Shown: piece after piece, positions 1-11,176 of the stretch
How positions within the stretch are numbered: position 1 is the stretch's first letter
Layout of the letters: each line of letters opens with the position of its first letter
From: Haematobia irritans
Taxonomy: Eukaryota; Arthropoda; Insecta; Diptera; Muscidae
Assembly (NCBI RefSeq): GCF_050003625.1
Contig: NC_134397.1
Location: 279,366,070-279,430,069, forward strand
Direction: 5' to 3'
Length of the DNA: 64,000 nt
Notes under the pieces: model-generated
What the model was told of the DNA's origin: nothing
Database searches by the model: none
Seen by the model: the letters and a program-made list of their open reading frames with translations, nothing else
Program-made: the position numbers and the translations under genes

Positions 1-216
1 AGTCCATTGCGATACCACAGTGGTGAACTTCTCTCTTATCACTGAGTGCTGGCACATTGTAGTGAAGCCACTTAGAAAAGAAAATGTCACCATCATTACT
101 GTGGTGGGATAATATACCGCTGAAAAACTTTTTTGGTGTTTGGTCGAAACTGGGTTCGAAGCCACGACCCTGTGTCTGCAAGGCGGGCATGCTAACCATT
201 GCACCACGGTGGCTCC
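1..216 (-). repeat. tRNA-derived SINE copy, cut by the left window edge
   Basis: Read on the minus strand this starts at 216 with a tRNA-like head containing a GGTTCGA-type B box (here GGGTTCGAAGCC) and an A-box-like TGGTGCAATGGTTAGCATG. It continues into the same body as the copies at 20229-20549 and 42617-42931, but with an internal deletion of the segment around the TTAAGCTCAATGACAAGG motif. The 3' tail lies outside the window. The tRNA resemblance is the SINE's internal RNA polymerase III promoter, not a functional tRNA gene. Confidence 0.85.
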
Positions 217-485
217 TAATAATGCGTAGTAAAAATATTTATATTTGTTACTTAGCATTGAGCATTTGAAAGTGAATCATATTTTTTTTATTTCACATCG
301 GTAATTGCTATTATTTTCTTGATGAAAGCATCGAGCTGGAATAATTTAAAACAAATAAAAAAAAAATTTTTGTGTTCATAAGGTAGCTTTTATGAACTGT
401 CCAGAGAGTTGGAGTCATCGCTTCGTTCTTGTTTTGACAGTTGTCAAGATAAGGAGGAAATTTGTCATGGTATTTGTAGCAAATA
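217..485. other. AT-rich noncoding stretch
   Basis: I see no exon, RNA gene or repeat here apart from short A and T runs. Short reading frames cross it but have no coding character. Confidence 0.5.
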
Positions 486-1026
486 CCCAGCAAAAAAAAT
501 TGGAAGTTCTTCCAAAGGCACAACTTTAAAAGCACTTCCAGAAGATGCACTCCCAATGATGATCATTATTTTAACTACCCAAGAAGTTCTTTTAATTCAA
601 TTTTTGGTTTTTTCATACTTTTAATGGATAATTTTAACTTTTTTTGTCTCAAATAGGTTAAAAACAGAGTAAGAATTCATAAAATGATACAAATCATTTA
701 AATTTTGTCGACAAAAATGCTGAATCCAATCTGAAAAAATTGTGAATTTTTGAAAATATTTGAGGTCAAACGTTTCCGACAAGCGTTAGAATCCATTAAA
801 ATTATAAAAAATTATAAAAATTATCTATTTGACAAAATATCACAGAATTTTTTTAATTTACATCCAAAACATTGAATTCGGATCACACCTAAAGAAGTGA
901 TGCAAATTCAGTGCAACGGTTGTTGAAATGAAGGACTTCCGTCCTATGACAAGCGTCAATTTTGCACCACTTCCGGATCCAAAAAGAACATTTTCATTAC
1001 ATTTTTGGCGACGCTTTTTTGCTGGG
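486..1026 (+). mobile_element. MITE with CCCAGCAAAAAA ends, TA target duplication
   Basis: The element begins CCCAGCAAAAAAAATTGG and ends TTTTTTGCTGGG, with TA on both sides (484-485 and 1027-1028). The same sequence recurs at 59019-59578 in the same orientation and at 2212-2850 inverted. It has no coding capacity. TA duplication and short inverted ends fit a non-autonomous Tc1/mariner-type element. Reading frames over this interval are shadows. Confidence 0.85.
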
Positions 1027-1028
1027 TA

Positions 1029-2015
1029 GTTACTCTTTTCATTCACAATAACATTCTATTGTGAATTACGATGGTAATGGGAAAATAGTTGTAAAGTCAC
1101 ACACTTTGCGTAAGACCAGTCCCCGGTCAAAATGTTGATATTCGCCTTAGTTTTAGAATTATTCGATATTAATTATAATAATATTAATACACAAAGTGAG
1201 TTCGTCTGTTGATATGGTATATCGGCTAATATTTACCTCTTCTTGTAAGCATAAAATAGCAAGCATATGCGGTTGAAAAGTTCTCGGACTGGTTAGTTTA
1301 GGACTCCAGAAGGTTAACTCTCTCCGTTTTTATGAAAAACAGCCTAATCCCTAATTTTAGCTTAACGATATGGAGTCTTCTTCTTATGGCGACATTTAAT
1401 TGGCTTGGTATCACAATGGACTGATTTTTTTAAGTGAGCCTGAAGTAAACCATAACGGAAATAAACTATTCGACCAAAAAAATTCATAAGGAGCATTTTA
1501 CGGCTACACCCAAAGAAAAAATATTTACCTCCGAAACGAAATTTTAGACAAACGAAATTCCTTTTTAATGTAAAGTATTTTCTCTAAAATCAAATACAAG
1601 CGAAATTATAATAAACGATGCAGTGATTGTCTCTATTTTAGAGAAAGTTTTTAAGCTTCAACAGTAATCTTTGTTTGGCTAATATCCCGTTTTCCAGAAG
1701 AAGAAACGCTTCTTTCAGTTTAGAGGCTCCTTACAGTGGTAGCTCTCAACATTTACCACATTATTGTATTACAACCATAAGCGTAGGAAGGCCTCTGGGG
1801 AGGGGGCTTAGACCCCCCCAGAATTTGAAAACCTATTTACGATTTTACATTTTTATAAAAATTAAACAAGTATATACAACCGCACAAAGTTCCGCTAAAG
1901 ACTTTCATGCAAAATCGAATTACTTGGGCTGCGGCAGCAGTTGCCGATGGCAATGCTTGAAGTCTGATATTTATGAAATAGAGCTGAGATTGAACTTATG
2001 GTTTAGTTGAATAAC
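1029..2015. other. noncoding, with a partial repeat and a G/C hairpin
   Basis: Around 1512-1570 the sequence CACCCAAAGAAAAAATATTTACC followed by GAAACGAAATTTTAGAC resembles the left end of the element at 38413-38726. At 1802-1819 five Gs and seven Cs flank CTTAGA, giving a strong hairpin. The reading frame 1675-2010 crosses this hairpin and I do not recognise it as a gene. Confidence 0.4.
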
Positions 2016-2018
2016 TAA

Positions 2019-2112
2019 CAGCCTGTTTCTGTATGTCGAACGAGTTCAATCGATCGACTGAATGCATAGAAACAGCTGTTTTTTGGTTATTTCGACATAC
2101 AGAAACAGGCTG
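2019..2112. mobile_element. 94-bp palindromic mini-MITE with TAA target duplication
   Basis: Its ends are perfect inverted repeats of 22 bases inside the element (2019-2040 and 2091-2112), starting CAGCCTGTTTCTGTATG. The flanks are TAA at 2016-2018 and TAA at 2113-2115. A 3-bp TWA-type duplication is typical of PIF/Harbinger-derived MITEs, so that class is inferred. The spacer is about 50 bp. Confidence 0.75.
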
Positions 2113-2211
2113 TAAAGCTCCTTTATTATATTGTTTAGTCTGGTTTAGTCATCTTAATTAAAAAATAGTAATTGGTATTAAACCTGTTCTTTCATAAATA
2201 TCTTAACAATG

Positions 2212-2850
2212 ATGCAAAAAAGAGTCGCCAAAAAAGAAGTGAAAATGTTCTTTTTGGGTCCGGAAGTGGTGCAAAATTGGCGGAGAAGCGATGAATGTAA
2301 TAGGAACTCGTCATAGAACGAATGTCCACCGTTTCAACAGCCATTGCAATAAATTTGCATCGCTTCTTACGGTGTGATCCGAATTCAGAGTTTTGAATGT
2401 GAATTAAAAAATTGTGTGATATTTTCCCAAATAAATAATTTTTATTTATTCCGTTTTTATTTGATTTTTGGTCGACCTTTTGTTAGAATTATATAAATAT
2501 TTATAAAGACCTCGAGCTTCAAGAAACATTAATTTATAATAATTTTTATATTTTTTATGATTTTTAATGCATTCTAACGCTTGTTTGAATATATTCAAAA
2601 ATTATCGATTTTTCTATTATGGAGTTAGCATTTTTGTGGCAAAATTTGAATAATTTTTACCATTTTATTTATTCTTACTCTTTTCTTAAACTATTTGAAA
2701 AAAGAAAACAAAAACTACGCATTAAAATATGAAAAAAACTGAAGTAAAAAACTTCCTGTGTAGTTAACATAATTAACTTCTTTGTGAGGACATTTTTGGA
2801 AGTGCTTTTAAAGTTGTGCCTTTAAAACAAATCCCAATTTTTTTGCTGGG
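2212..2850 (-). mobile_element. MITE with CCCAGCAAAAAA ends, inverted diverged copy
   Basis: This is the reverse orientation of the element at 486-1026. It starts near ATGCAAAAAAGAGTCGCC, carries the shared GGTCCGGAAGTGGTGCAAA and GTGTGATCCGAATTCA segments, and ends TTTTTTTGCTGGG at 2850. It is more diverged and slightly longer than the other two copies, and its terminal TA dinucleotides are not preserved. Confidence 0.75.
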
Positions 2851-2972
2851 AAAAGTGTGGAACTACTTTTAGTTGCTTTATTATATATTATTTTGATGTC
2901 TATTTTTATATTCTTTTTTATGAAATAAAACAATAATTGGACCTATAAGTTCAGTCTATAAATTTTTAGCTA

Positions 2973-3003
2973 GGGGGGCTACAAACCCCCCCCCCCCCCC
3001 CCC
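2973..3003. repeat. oligo-G followed by an 18-base C run
   Basis: Six Gs at 2973-2978 are followed, after CTACAAA, by 18 consecutive Cs (2986-3003). This stands out in AT-rich DNA. It resembles the smaller G/C hairpin at 1802-1819, so both may mark ends of one repeat family. The exact length is likely to vary between assemblies. Confidence 0.7.
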
Positions 3004-5577
3004 ACTTTGGAAAATTGTCTGGCTACGCTAATGATTACAACATAGGCAATTCAATTCAAATTTCCAGAGAATATCTATTATACCATTTAAAAATGATTTT
3101 GGGTCATTACAGAAAAAACAATCAAAATCCAAAAACTGACAAAATACCCTGTTTTTATTGTCTTAAAATTTCATTTGGGACCAATGTGAAAAGAGTAATT
3201 ATTTAGACTTTATCTTGACCCAAAGCAATAGTGTACCAATTTGCAATATTAGTATTTGCGAAAGTGCATTAAAGTCCTATTGAGTGCTAATTTAAATAAA
3301 ATTTAAGTTTAAAAAACAAAAACTAACACACACACACAAACAATGGTAATAAATCAGCTTATTTCCAATCTGTTGGCAAAAAAATGTAGATTTAATCTCT
3401 ACCACAATGGAGAGTAGTCAGTGAGGATTCCAGCAAGCAGTGGTAGTAGAGACACCAGTGGCAAAAGCAGCTTGTACCACCACTAAGCAGATAATTAGCG
3501 AATTCAATGACTGGGAAAGTTTTTTGGTGAAGAGCTGCACCATCACCATTTGTTTTTGTGCCAATTAATCTTTTGATTGTGATTTATTTCGCTGGGGAGT
3601 TTTTTTTTTGTTTCTAGCTATTCACTCTCTATGGCACGCAAATGAAATTTAATGCTAATTAACTTTTAATTAATTACTTTTTATTAGTTATAACCACAAA
3701 TTAGATTTACAATTTGCAATGAATTCATGTGTTTTGTGGGATTATCATTTGAAATCCTATAAAACTAAAAATTGTACAAAAAAGTAACAAAGAATGAAGA
3801 GAGAAAAAAACAAGGTTGCTAAATGAAAACTGAAAGGTCTGCTCATTTTTTGGATAAAAATAAAAAAAAACGTGGATAAAAAAGTAGGATTTGATTAAAG
3901 GATCTAGAGACAGGGTTAAACAGCACACACAAGGACACACACATAGTTTTTTTTTTAAGTTTTTCTATAGGAACTAAAGTGAACTGAATTGAATGGGAAT
4001 ATGTCAATGTTGGTTCGATGGTCAAAGAAATAAAAAAATAACACACACTGTTTTTAATTTTTTTTCTCCTTAACATTTGTTATTCGTTTTGAAACCTTTT
4101 TTGTGTTTTTTTACCATTGTTCTCATACAATATTGAAAATGAGAAATTCTGAATTTTTTTTTTCTTGGGGGTTTCATGTTGGTTTTTCACGATAATATAA
4201 CGATGACAAAATAATACATTAAAAAATCATTAAACAAACCACAAAACAACAAAAACAAAAGCAAAAAAGAGACGGGGACATAAACATAAATCAAGGCATT
4301 TGGTTTTTCCTGTAGATTTTCCACATGGACACATGGTGGTATTGGTAGTGTACGGATATGATGAACCAAGGGGGCCACCACCGTGAATTGGAAGGCGGCA
4401 CCAGCGGAGGGACAATTTAAACGAGAGAACATGTATAACTCAACGAGGAAATTATGAAAAACAAAAACACAGGGAGATAACTTTCAATTTTTAATTAAAA
4501 ATTTGCTTTAGGCGTGCACAATGAAATTAAAATTTATTATAAATATTTTGTTCATTTCTCTTCGTTTAATTTTTGTTTTTTTTTTTCAATGTTTTCTGTT
4601 GTTGGTTTTTCCCCATTTTTTTGTACAACGCAGAGTCAATAAAACAAAAAGACAACCACGACGAGAACGCGCGCAAAAATAACGGAAAATTATAACCAAA
4701 AACAAAAAAATATATATTATGGACAATATGAAAAATTTATGCAACGTTTGTATTATTTGTTTTTAGTAACCAGTAAAAATGTACATATTTTACAATAAAC
4801 AACAGACCAAATAGGTATGTGGAGGAAAATAATTCACTTGGACAATGGTGAATGGGCCAGACGCAATTCCAACCACAATCCGCCAAATAAAAAAAAAACG
4901 TATGGAATTTTCCAGGATATTAAGCAGTTATAAGGTCTAAGGGCTTGTGAAAAAAAAAAATAGATCGACAATTTTCCAGAGGTAAAAAAGAGATATAATT
5001 CATATGGGGTATTCCACGATTAATGGCATAGTAGATTTTCTGATCAATCCGTCTAAAGAATTAAAAAAAAAAACAATTTATGAAAATTTTGACTAAGGTG
5101 AAAAATTCGTGCAATTATTTTTTCTAGGATAATTGAAATTTCTATTATAAAACTAGAATGGGGACACGTTCTTTCAATATTTTTTCTTTTCTATAAAAAA
5201 ATATTTTTATAGCTTAATACTTTTTTTTACAATATTGGGTTTGGCAAATGATCGACTCTATCAATGTATGTTTGTTTATGTAAATTTAAGTTCATTTTAC
5301 ATCTCTATGTTCATCAAAACCTTTGTTTATCCCTTTTTTTTCCATAAAATTTATTTCAATAATTTGACATATATTTTGAAAAGAGTATGCTTCTAAACTT
5401 GACGTGTTTTTGAGAAAAACTTGTTTTTTTTTGTATTGGGGAAACGACTCGTTTAGAAATGCTTATATAGGAAAGAAATTTTAAACCCCAAAACCTGATT
5501 GGTAAGAATGCCGTATTACGAAAGGTTACTCCAATATCTCCCGCTAGATGGCGCTATGTATATACCCTTGGAGTCGT

Positions 5578-5600
5578 CAGTCACTGTGCCACAGTGACTG
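5578..5600. repeat. perfect 10-bp-arm hairpin
   Basis: CAGTCACTGT, spacer GCC, then ACAGTGACTG gives a perfect inverted repeat. No factor-independent termination role is implied in a fly genome. Its function is unknown. Confidence 0.7.
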
Positions 5601-5845
5601 TGGTCCTATATTATAAAAAAAAAGTTCTGTCCAAATGGCATGTCACGCAGTAGTATATACCACTTACAACAAATTTTTCAATGCTGATATACTCTGATAA
5701 GGTGTTCAAACTCTGGCATTCATGCATGCAAATTACACTGCAAATAAGAGTTTTTTCTTTTGACGCAGACAATTTTTCCTTAAAAATAAATAAAACAATT
5801 AATTGACAATCGTTGAATAGTTTGTCTCAACTTCGGATTTAATTG

Positions 5846-5868
5846 CCCTGGGAGAGTACTTCCCAGGG
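5846..5868. repeat. 8-bp-arm GC-rich hairpin
   Basis: CCCTGGGA and TCCCAGGG flank a 7-base spacer. It is a compact stem within AT-rich DNA with no recognised function. Confidence 0.55.
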
Positions 5869-7969
5869 AGACAATACAACTATTTTCGCAGTGAAACATA
5901 GATGTGAAGGTGGTCAGCCCACAAAGCCCACAACGTTCGATAGAGTGAAAATATAGTTTAAACAGAAAACTACAAAAGTTAAGCAAATTTCTAAACAGAG
6001 GAGCCTTGTTGTTATAAGTTTAGAAGAATTTGTCATCAGAACACAAACCCAAAAACGAAAAGTTTTTCTTCAAAAATATTTTTCGAATAATTCAAAGTAG
6101 AGAAAAAAAATCTTAAAGTACATTTTTTTAATATAAACTAATTGGGCAATATCTCATTTTCTCGTGGAATAACCCATGAACATTAATTTCATGGATTTCA
6201 AACATTTTGACATCTTGGAAAATTCAAAATCTTTGGTGGAAAGAAGTTAATAAGGATTTTTTTTATTAACTGCTGATATAATTGGCTGTTGTATTTTTTT
6301 CTTATATTTCAGGTGCTTATTTATGATTATTTACAGATGAGTTATTACATAACGTAACGTAACGTAAGATAAAATTTTAGTTTGACCAACAGACCAAACA
6401 CATTTCCAAAAATTTTTAAATAATTTCATATATTTTCTCTAGGAGTAGTAAAAGGAACCAAAGAATTGTTTGTTTTTTTTTTTGTTAATATTTTTGCTTC
6501 AAATGGTTAAAACAAAAAATTAAAACAAATATCGTAAAAATTTAGAATTTGCAAATGTATATATAAATATTTATATGGGAAAAAAGAATGTACATAATAT
6601 TTATAGATATATATTTATAATATATATATTTATTTATATATGGAAAATATATATGTATAGAAACAAACAAATTTTTATAATTTTTTTTAGTTGAGTTGAA
6701 ATGTTTTTGTTGTAATAAATATTTACAAAAAACTTTAATTATTTACAGTTAATTAACAAAAAGCAAAAAAAACGTAGAACAAACAAGGAAACAAAAATAA
6801 AACAAAAAGAAAATAAAAAAACGTAGAACTTTACATTTTGTTTATTAAGGGTTGTTGTTTGTTTTGTTTTTTAAGAAATAAAAATATTTATTATTTTTTT
6901 TTCTTTTAATTTTTCTGAATATTCTGCAAAAGGGACTTGTTTTGTTATTTTATTTTTTTTCAAACATTTTTCACAGTCGACTGACAAAACAAAAATTATA
7001 TAATTTAAATGACAAAAGTTGGGACGGGTTAATCTGCTATTCCGCTAATATGTTTCTGTTTGTTCAACAATTTTTCTATTATAGTGACTTGATTTCAAAC
7101 CAAGAAACTAAGGTTTAATATTCTCCATTGGTCTTGTGTGTATTTCTCTTATTCTTTAATTTCGAATAAAATTTCCAAACTTAAGTTGAATATTTAAGAG
7201 ATGTGAAGGACCCTTAGTTTCGGATAAATGCGAGCATTTTGGTCAATGGAAAATACAAATCAATAGAAAATTACGGTTTTTGTTTCGCAAATTTTCGAAT
7301 CATTTTCACGCTTTTGTTTATCGATGTTGAGAGAGAAAAGAGAGGAAAGCTATTTACAAAGATTGTGGATTTTTATTAATTTTTTTTTTTTGGAATTTCG
7401 AAAACAAAACGAATTAATAATAAAATAAAAAACTAAGAAATAATTTATAAAAACAAATTCAAGTCACAGTGTTTGTTGTCGATAAAAGTTCAAAATAAGG
7501 AACCGAATGAAATGCCTAATGAACGTGTTTCATGTCTTTCCTTTTTTATTTCCAAAATGAGTTTTTTTTTAGAACTTCCAAAATAAAACAAAAAAATATA
7601 CAGAAATTGTAAATTGAATGTTGTTGAAGAAAATAATCATAAAATTAAATGAGATAAAGGGAACATAATTAGAACCAACAATAGGCACAAAAAAGGAAAG
7701 GAACCAAAACCTAATCAAAATGGAAAATTTCAAATGAAATTTTAGTTACTGGTTACTGAAATTTTGGTTACTTTTCTTTATGGTAGAAACAAAATTTTGT
7801 TGCAATTCGTTTTTTTTTTGGTTCTTGCTTAATTAACATTAGAATTGAATAATCATATATGTATATATGTATAAGAGATAAAGTTGTTACGATAATTGAG
7901 ATTACGATAATTACGATTATTATAAAAAAAATTGATTTTTTTTTTAAGAAAAACACAAAAAATGCTTAC

Positions 7970-8232
7970 AATCATTCATATCATCATTGGATCGCATTAT
8001 ATATTGATCCGATGAGGATAGTCTTGAATGCCCGTTCGAATTGGGATGAGCTCCCCCCCTATGATCACCACCATTGCCCAAGCTGGGCTTTTGATTTATA
8101 ACGCTACGCATCGCCATGGCTGATGGATTTGATTGATGCATATACATACTATCACCTTCGCACTCACTTTCTTTATACTGCAGAACATTTTTATGTTTCT
8201 CGTATATGACCAGGCACCGATGACATCCTTTC
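7970..8232 (-). CDS. exon 3 of a large secreted or membrane protein gene
   Basis: This internal exon of 263 bp has an acceptor (TTCTAG before 8232) and a donor (GTAAGC at 7969-7964). Its first base completes the split Glu codon left by exon 2, so the phase fits exactly. It encodes a conserved-looking stretch, KGCHRCLVIYEKHKNVLQYK, which continues the cysteine module begun in exon 2. After ESEC the sequence becomes polar and low in complexity (runs of N, S, G, H). It ends after DDMND with one leftover base, so another exon must follow at a lower coordinate. In the family as I remember it, the C-x-RC-x-VIYEKH-x-NVLQYKE block follows a CTFP-RW-G-WF block, which supports joining these exons. No catalytic residues are apparent. 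Confidence 0.85.
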
Positions 8233-8851
8233 CTAGAATTTATTTTAGGAATTTTTTGTTTCAATATTTTCAGTAGTTGGTTTTTTTTCATATTATTTTT
8301 TTTTATATTTTAATATGGGTGGGAATAATTTCGCAAAAAAATAACATTTTTGTTTTTTTGAATAATTTAAAGAGAACAGAAAAAATACAACAATATAATA
8401 TGTAAGTTTCTGGATAGAATAAATTAATAATAATTTGAAGTTTAAACAAAAATAATATTATTATAGAAGTTTAAAATAAAAATGTTTTTTTGTTAGAATG
8501 TTAGTTTCTCTTTTAGTTTTGTTAAATTTCAGCCGGCTAGTTAGTAATAACATTTATTTTATGAATTTGTATTTTTTATAGTTTTGATTGCTAATTCGGA
8601 TGAAAATGATGTAGTTTTAATGAAGAATATCACACGATATGTTTTGCAAAATATTTTATGGAGTGGCGTTTCTAACTAAACTTTGGCAAAGAAATTGATT
8701 CCATGAACCTCTCAGAAGTGGATCGCTAAAAACTGTCTACTTCAGAAAGACGTCCGTTCTACCCACCCAATCCAGATATTATCCTAAGAGATACAATAAT
8801 GAATTATATTATGCAAAATGGAAATAAGAGCGCTTAGTAAATGATGTTGTA

Positions 8852-9367
8852 CACCCAGAAAAAATGGGCTCTAATGCCAACTGAAATTTATTTTAGTTCA
8901 TGAAGATTAGTTGATTTTAGTTAAATTTTGCACAATATGAGTAAATGTTCCTTATTTGAATAATTTTTTGCTAACTTTAATGACGTGAACAAAAAATAAA
9001 AAAAAAAGTTGTATACAAATATAGTGCAAAATTTTACTAAAAAATAAAATAATTCATATTTTCCTAAAATGGCAGAAGTTTGCTTAAATTGAGTTCATAA
9101 GTCTCTCAAATGAGTAAAATTTACCTGTCATGAGCTTCGTATAGCGCTAAAGACATTTTAACAATTTTTAAATCCAATTTTTTCTTTCAACATATGAAAT
9201 TTTCTTAAACACCAGAAAAAAATTAATTATTTTTAATAAATTTTCTTCAATTTGACAAAAAGTATTAACTTATTTGTAATATGTTGCAATTAGACAACTG
9301 TTTTAGTTAAAATTTTCTAAAATAAATCTACATTTTCTTCCACGGTGGGTTCACTTTTTTTTGGGTG
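8852..9367 (+). mobile_element. TA-target MITE (GTGAACCCACC family), diverged copy
   Basis: It starts after TA at 8850-8851 with CACCCAGAAAAAATGGGC and ends GGTGGGTTCACTTTTTTTTGGGTG. It shares the internal TGAGCTTCGTAT and GACATTTTAACAATTT region with the copies at 23269-24009 and 51335-51820. The right TA has decayed to CA. It is noncoding. Confidence 0.65.
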
Positions 9368-10464
9368 CATAGAAATCTTATCGATATAAGTGATTTGGGT
9401 GCATATTTTCCCTGTAGCTAATTTGATTAGAATCGGCATTGCCATATGGTTCATTGGTATTTGAACCTTGAACCTGCGAATAATAAATAGATGTACACAC
9501 GGACGCAGGGTAAGTTAACCCTCTAATGCTCCAATTTTTTTGGCCAGCTGATTAAATAGTTCATGTTAACGACACAAAAGCTAGAAAACTAAACAAGAAA
9601 ATTGTATACGGTAAAATTCAGTATATGCAGCAAAGCCTCTTGAACAGTTTCATCTAAGGGGTTTTCGATTCGCAAAAAATATGTTGCCTTGGTGTTACAC
9701 TAATTTTTCCCTAATTGACATTTCGCCCAAACGATAGTGTAATTCTAAAGTTTTTGTTAATTTTTAGTTTTCTTAGTTGACCTTTGGATACATCACAGAA
9801 GTCATAGAAGTTTTTGTTAATTTATAATATTGTGAGGTATAAAGGATCCAAAATCTATGGCAGGTTCCTTGATATGTTGCAATCAATTTCGAGAATGTTG
9901 CACCTTTTTTCCCAATCGAAATCGCCATAAGTTTTCTTTTTATTTTAGCCATTTTTGTTGTCTTAAGATGTGTTTTACTACCTTATTTAATTAAGCCCGC
10001 CTAAAGGAGGGCTTGGGCTTTAGCGGGTTAAGACCAAATTGACTTAGGTTAGGTATTAGACTGGACGGGTCTAATGAAACCAAATTTAATGAACTTGACA
10101 GCTTTATCCGATGCACAATTATTTTCTTTGCGATAAAGTAAATTTCAATTATAATTTCAATTATAATTTGAGTACTTTAAATATATTCTTGACAAAAGAC
10201 CTATTTTCACAATTAGGGGAAGGCACATAGTCATGGGGATATGAAACGAGCAACTTCTCATGGAGCACCTCACCTCTACTCTGGAATATTGTTACATGTC
10301 TTTGGTTGTCACTTCATAAATCGAAAAGTCATTTGGCTATAACTAATCGAAGCACTTACTTGTCCATTCCTTATCCTTATCACATATACACCTGCTATAA
10401 ATGTCATAATACACCTAAATACTTTAACTACGCAATAAGACCCGCATTAGATTGTACTTATATA

Positions 10465-10737
10465 CACAAAAAAATATCTCGAAAATGTTTCCAATTAAAA
10501 TTTTAATGAGTTTATTATTCAATTAAAAATTTAATTGATTCAACAATTTTTTTAATTGAAACAAAAATCAATCACAAAAATAATGGTATCAATGAATTTT
10601 TTAATTGGATCAAATAACTTTTTAATTGACCTTCAATTAATTTATGATACTATCATTTCTGTTATTGAAGACATTTCAATTAAAAATTAATTGGATCAAT
10701 TAATTTCGTGATTGAATCAGAAAAAATTTTTTGTGTG
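10465..10737 (+). mobile_element. AATTAA-rich MITE, TA target duplication
   Basis: This 273-bp element runs from CACAAAAAAATATCTCG to TTTTTTGTGTG, with TA at 10463-10464 and 10738-10739. The interior is built of repeated AATTAAAAATTAATTG and GATCAATTAA words in both orientations. Related copies are at 25974-26217, 34324-34606, 33960-34200, 25340-25888 and about 56140-56545. Confidence 0.85.
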
Positions 10738-10754
10738 TACGAAAATGATTACTA

Positions 10755-11176
10755 CACTGAAAAAACAGTGAACCCACCAGGAAAGATAACTTTCGATTAA
10801 TTTTAGAAAATTTGGAACTTTTTTAGAAAATTTTAACTAAACGGTATTACAAGCGCTGGCATCACTCCGATATGGCAAAAATAAGTAAATATTTTTCGAC
10901 AAATTCAAAAAAAATTTATTAGACATAACTAAATTTTTTCAGTAGTTAAAAAAAATTTTGTAGTTTTAAGAGAAATCTTGGAGTTCAAAATTGCAAGAAT
11001 GTCTTTAGTGACATACGAAGTTCATGATGGACACATTTTTGGTCAAATTTACAAATTTAAAGAAATAATGAACTATTTTGTAAGAAATACGAAATTAGGA
11101 AATCTTTATGCTTTATTTGTGTATAACTTTTTCCCGTTTTTTAGTTCATTTAACTAACATACGCAAAAAATTATTT
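10755..11176 (-). mobile_element. half-length MITE (GTGAACCCACC family)
   Basis: It begins after TA (10753-10754) with CACTGAAAAAACAGTGAACC and runs through the conserved ACATACGAAGTTCATGATGG region, then stops at GCAAAAAATTATTT without the opposite terminal repeat. The copy at 59973-60387 stops at the same internal point, so this may be a transposing truncated subfamily. After it the short unit AGTAGAATGTAAGGAAATATT is repeated twice (11179-11221). Confidence 0.75.

Larger units (their letters stand above)
3004..7969. other. long AT-rich noncoding stretch, probably intron
   Basis: No convincing exon was found. The only GC-richer patches are about 3410-3560 and 4290-4440 (minus-strand open frames). 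The second could be an alternative terminal exon because its frame fits the phase left by exon 3, but it has no recognised motif. There are hairpins at 5578-5600 and 5846-5868 and a short AACGT repeat at 6351-6366. Because exon 3 ends in a splice donor at 7970, this stretch is most simply intron. Confidence 0.5.

Noticed and set aside
140..216. tRNA gene on the minus strand
   Set aside because: The A/B-box similarity belongs to a SINE head shared with two other copies. The anticodon arm and acceptor stem do not form a proper tRNA.
311..556. Conserved MGVHLLEVLLKLCLWK frame seen also at 58874-59089
   Set aside because: Both lie in copies of the same CCCAGC-ended MITE, so conservation reflects the repeat.
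7768..7956. Isoleucine-rich minus frame directly after exon 3
   Set aside because: It lies past the GTAAGC donor and is encoded by A/T runs typical of intron.
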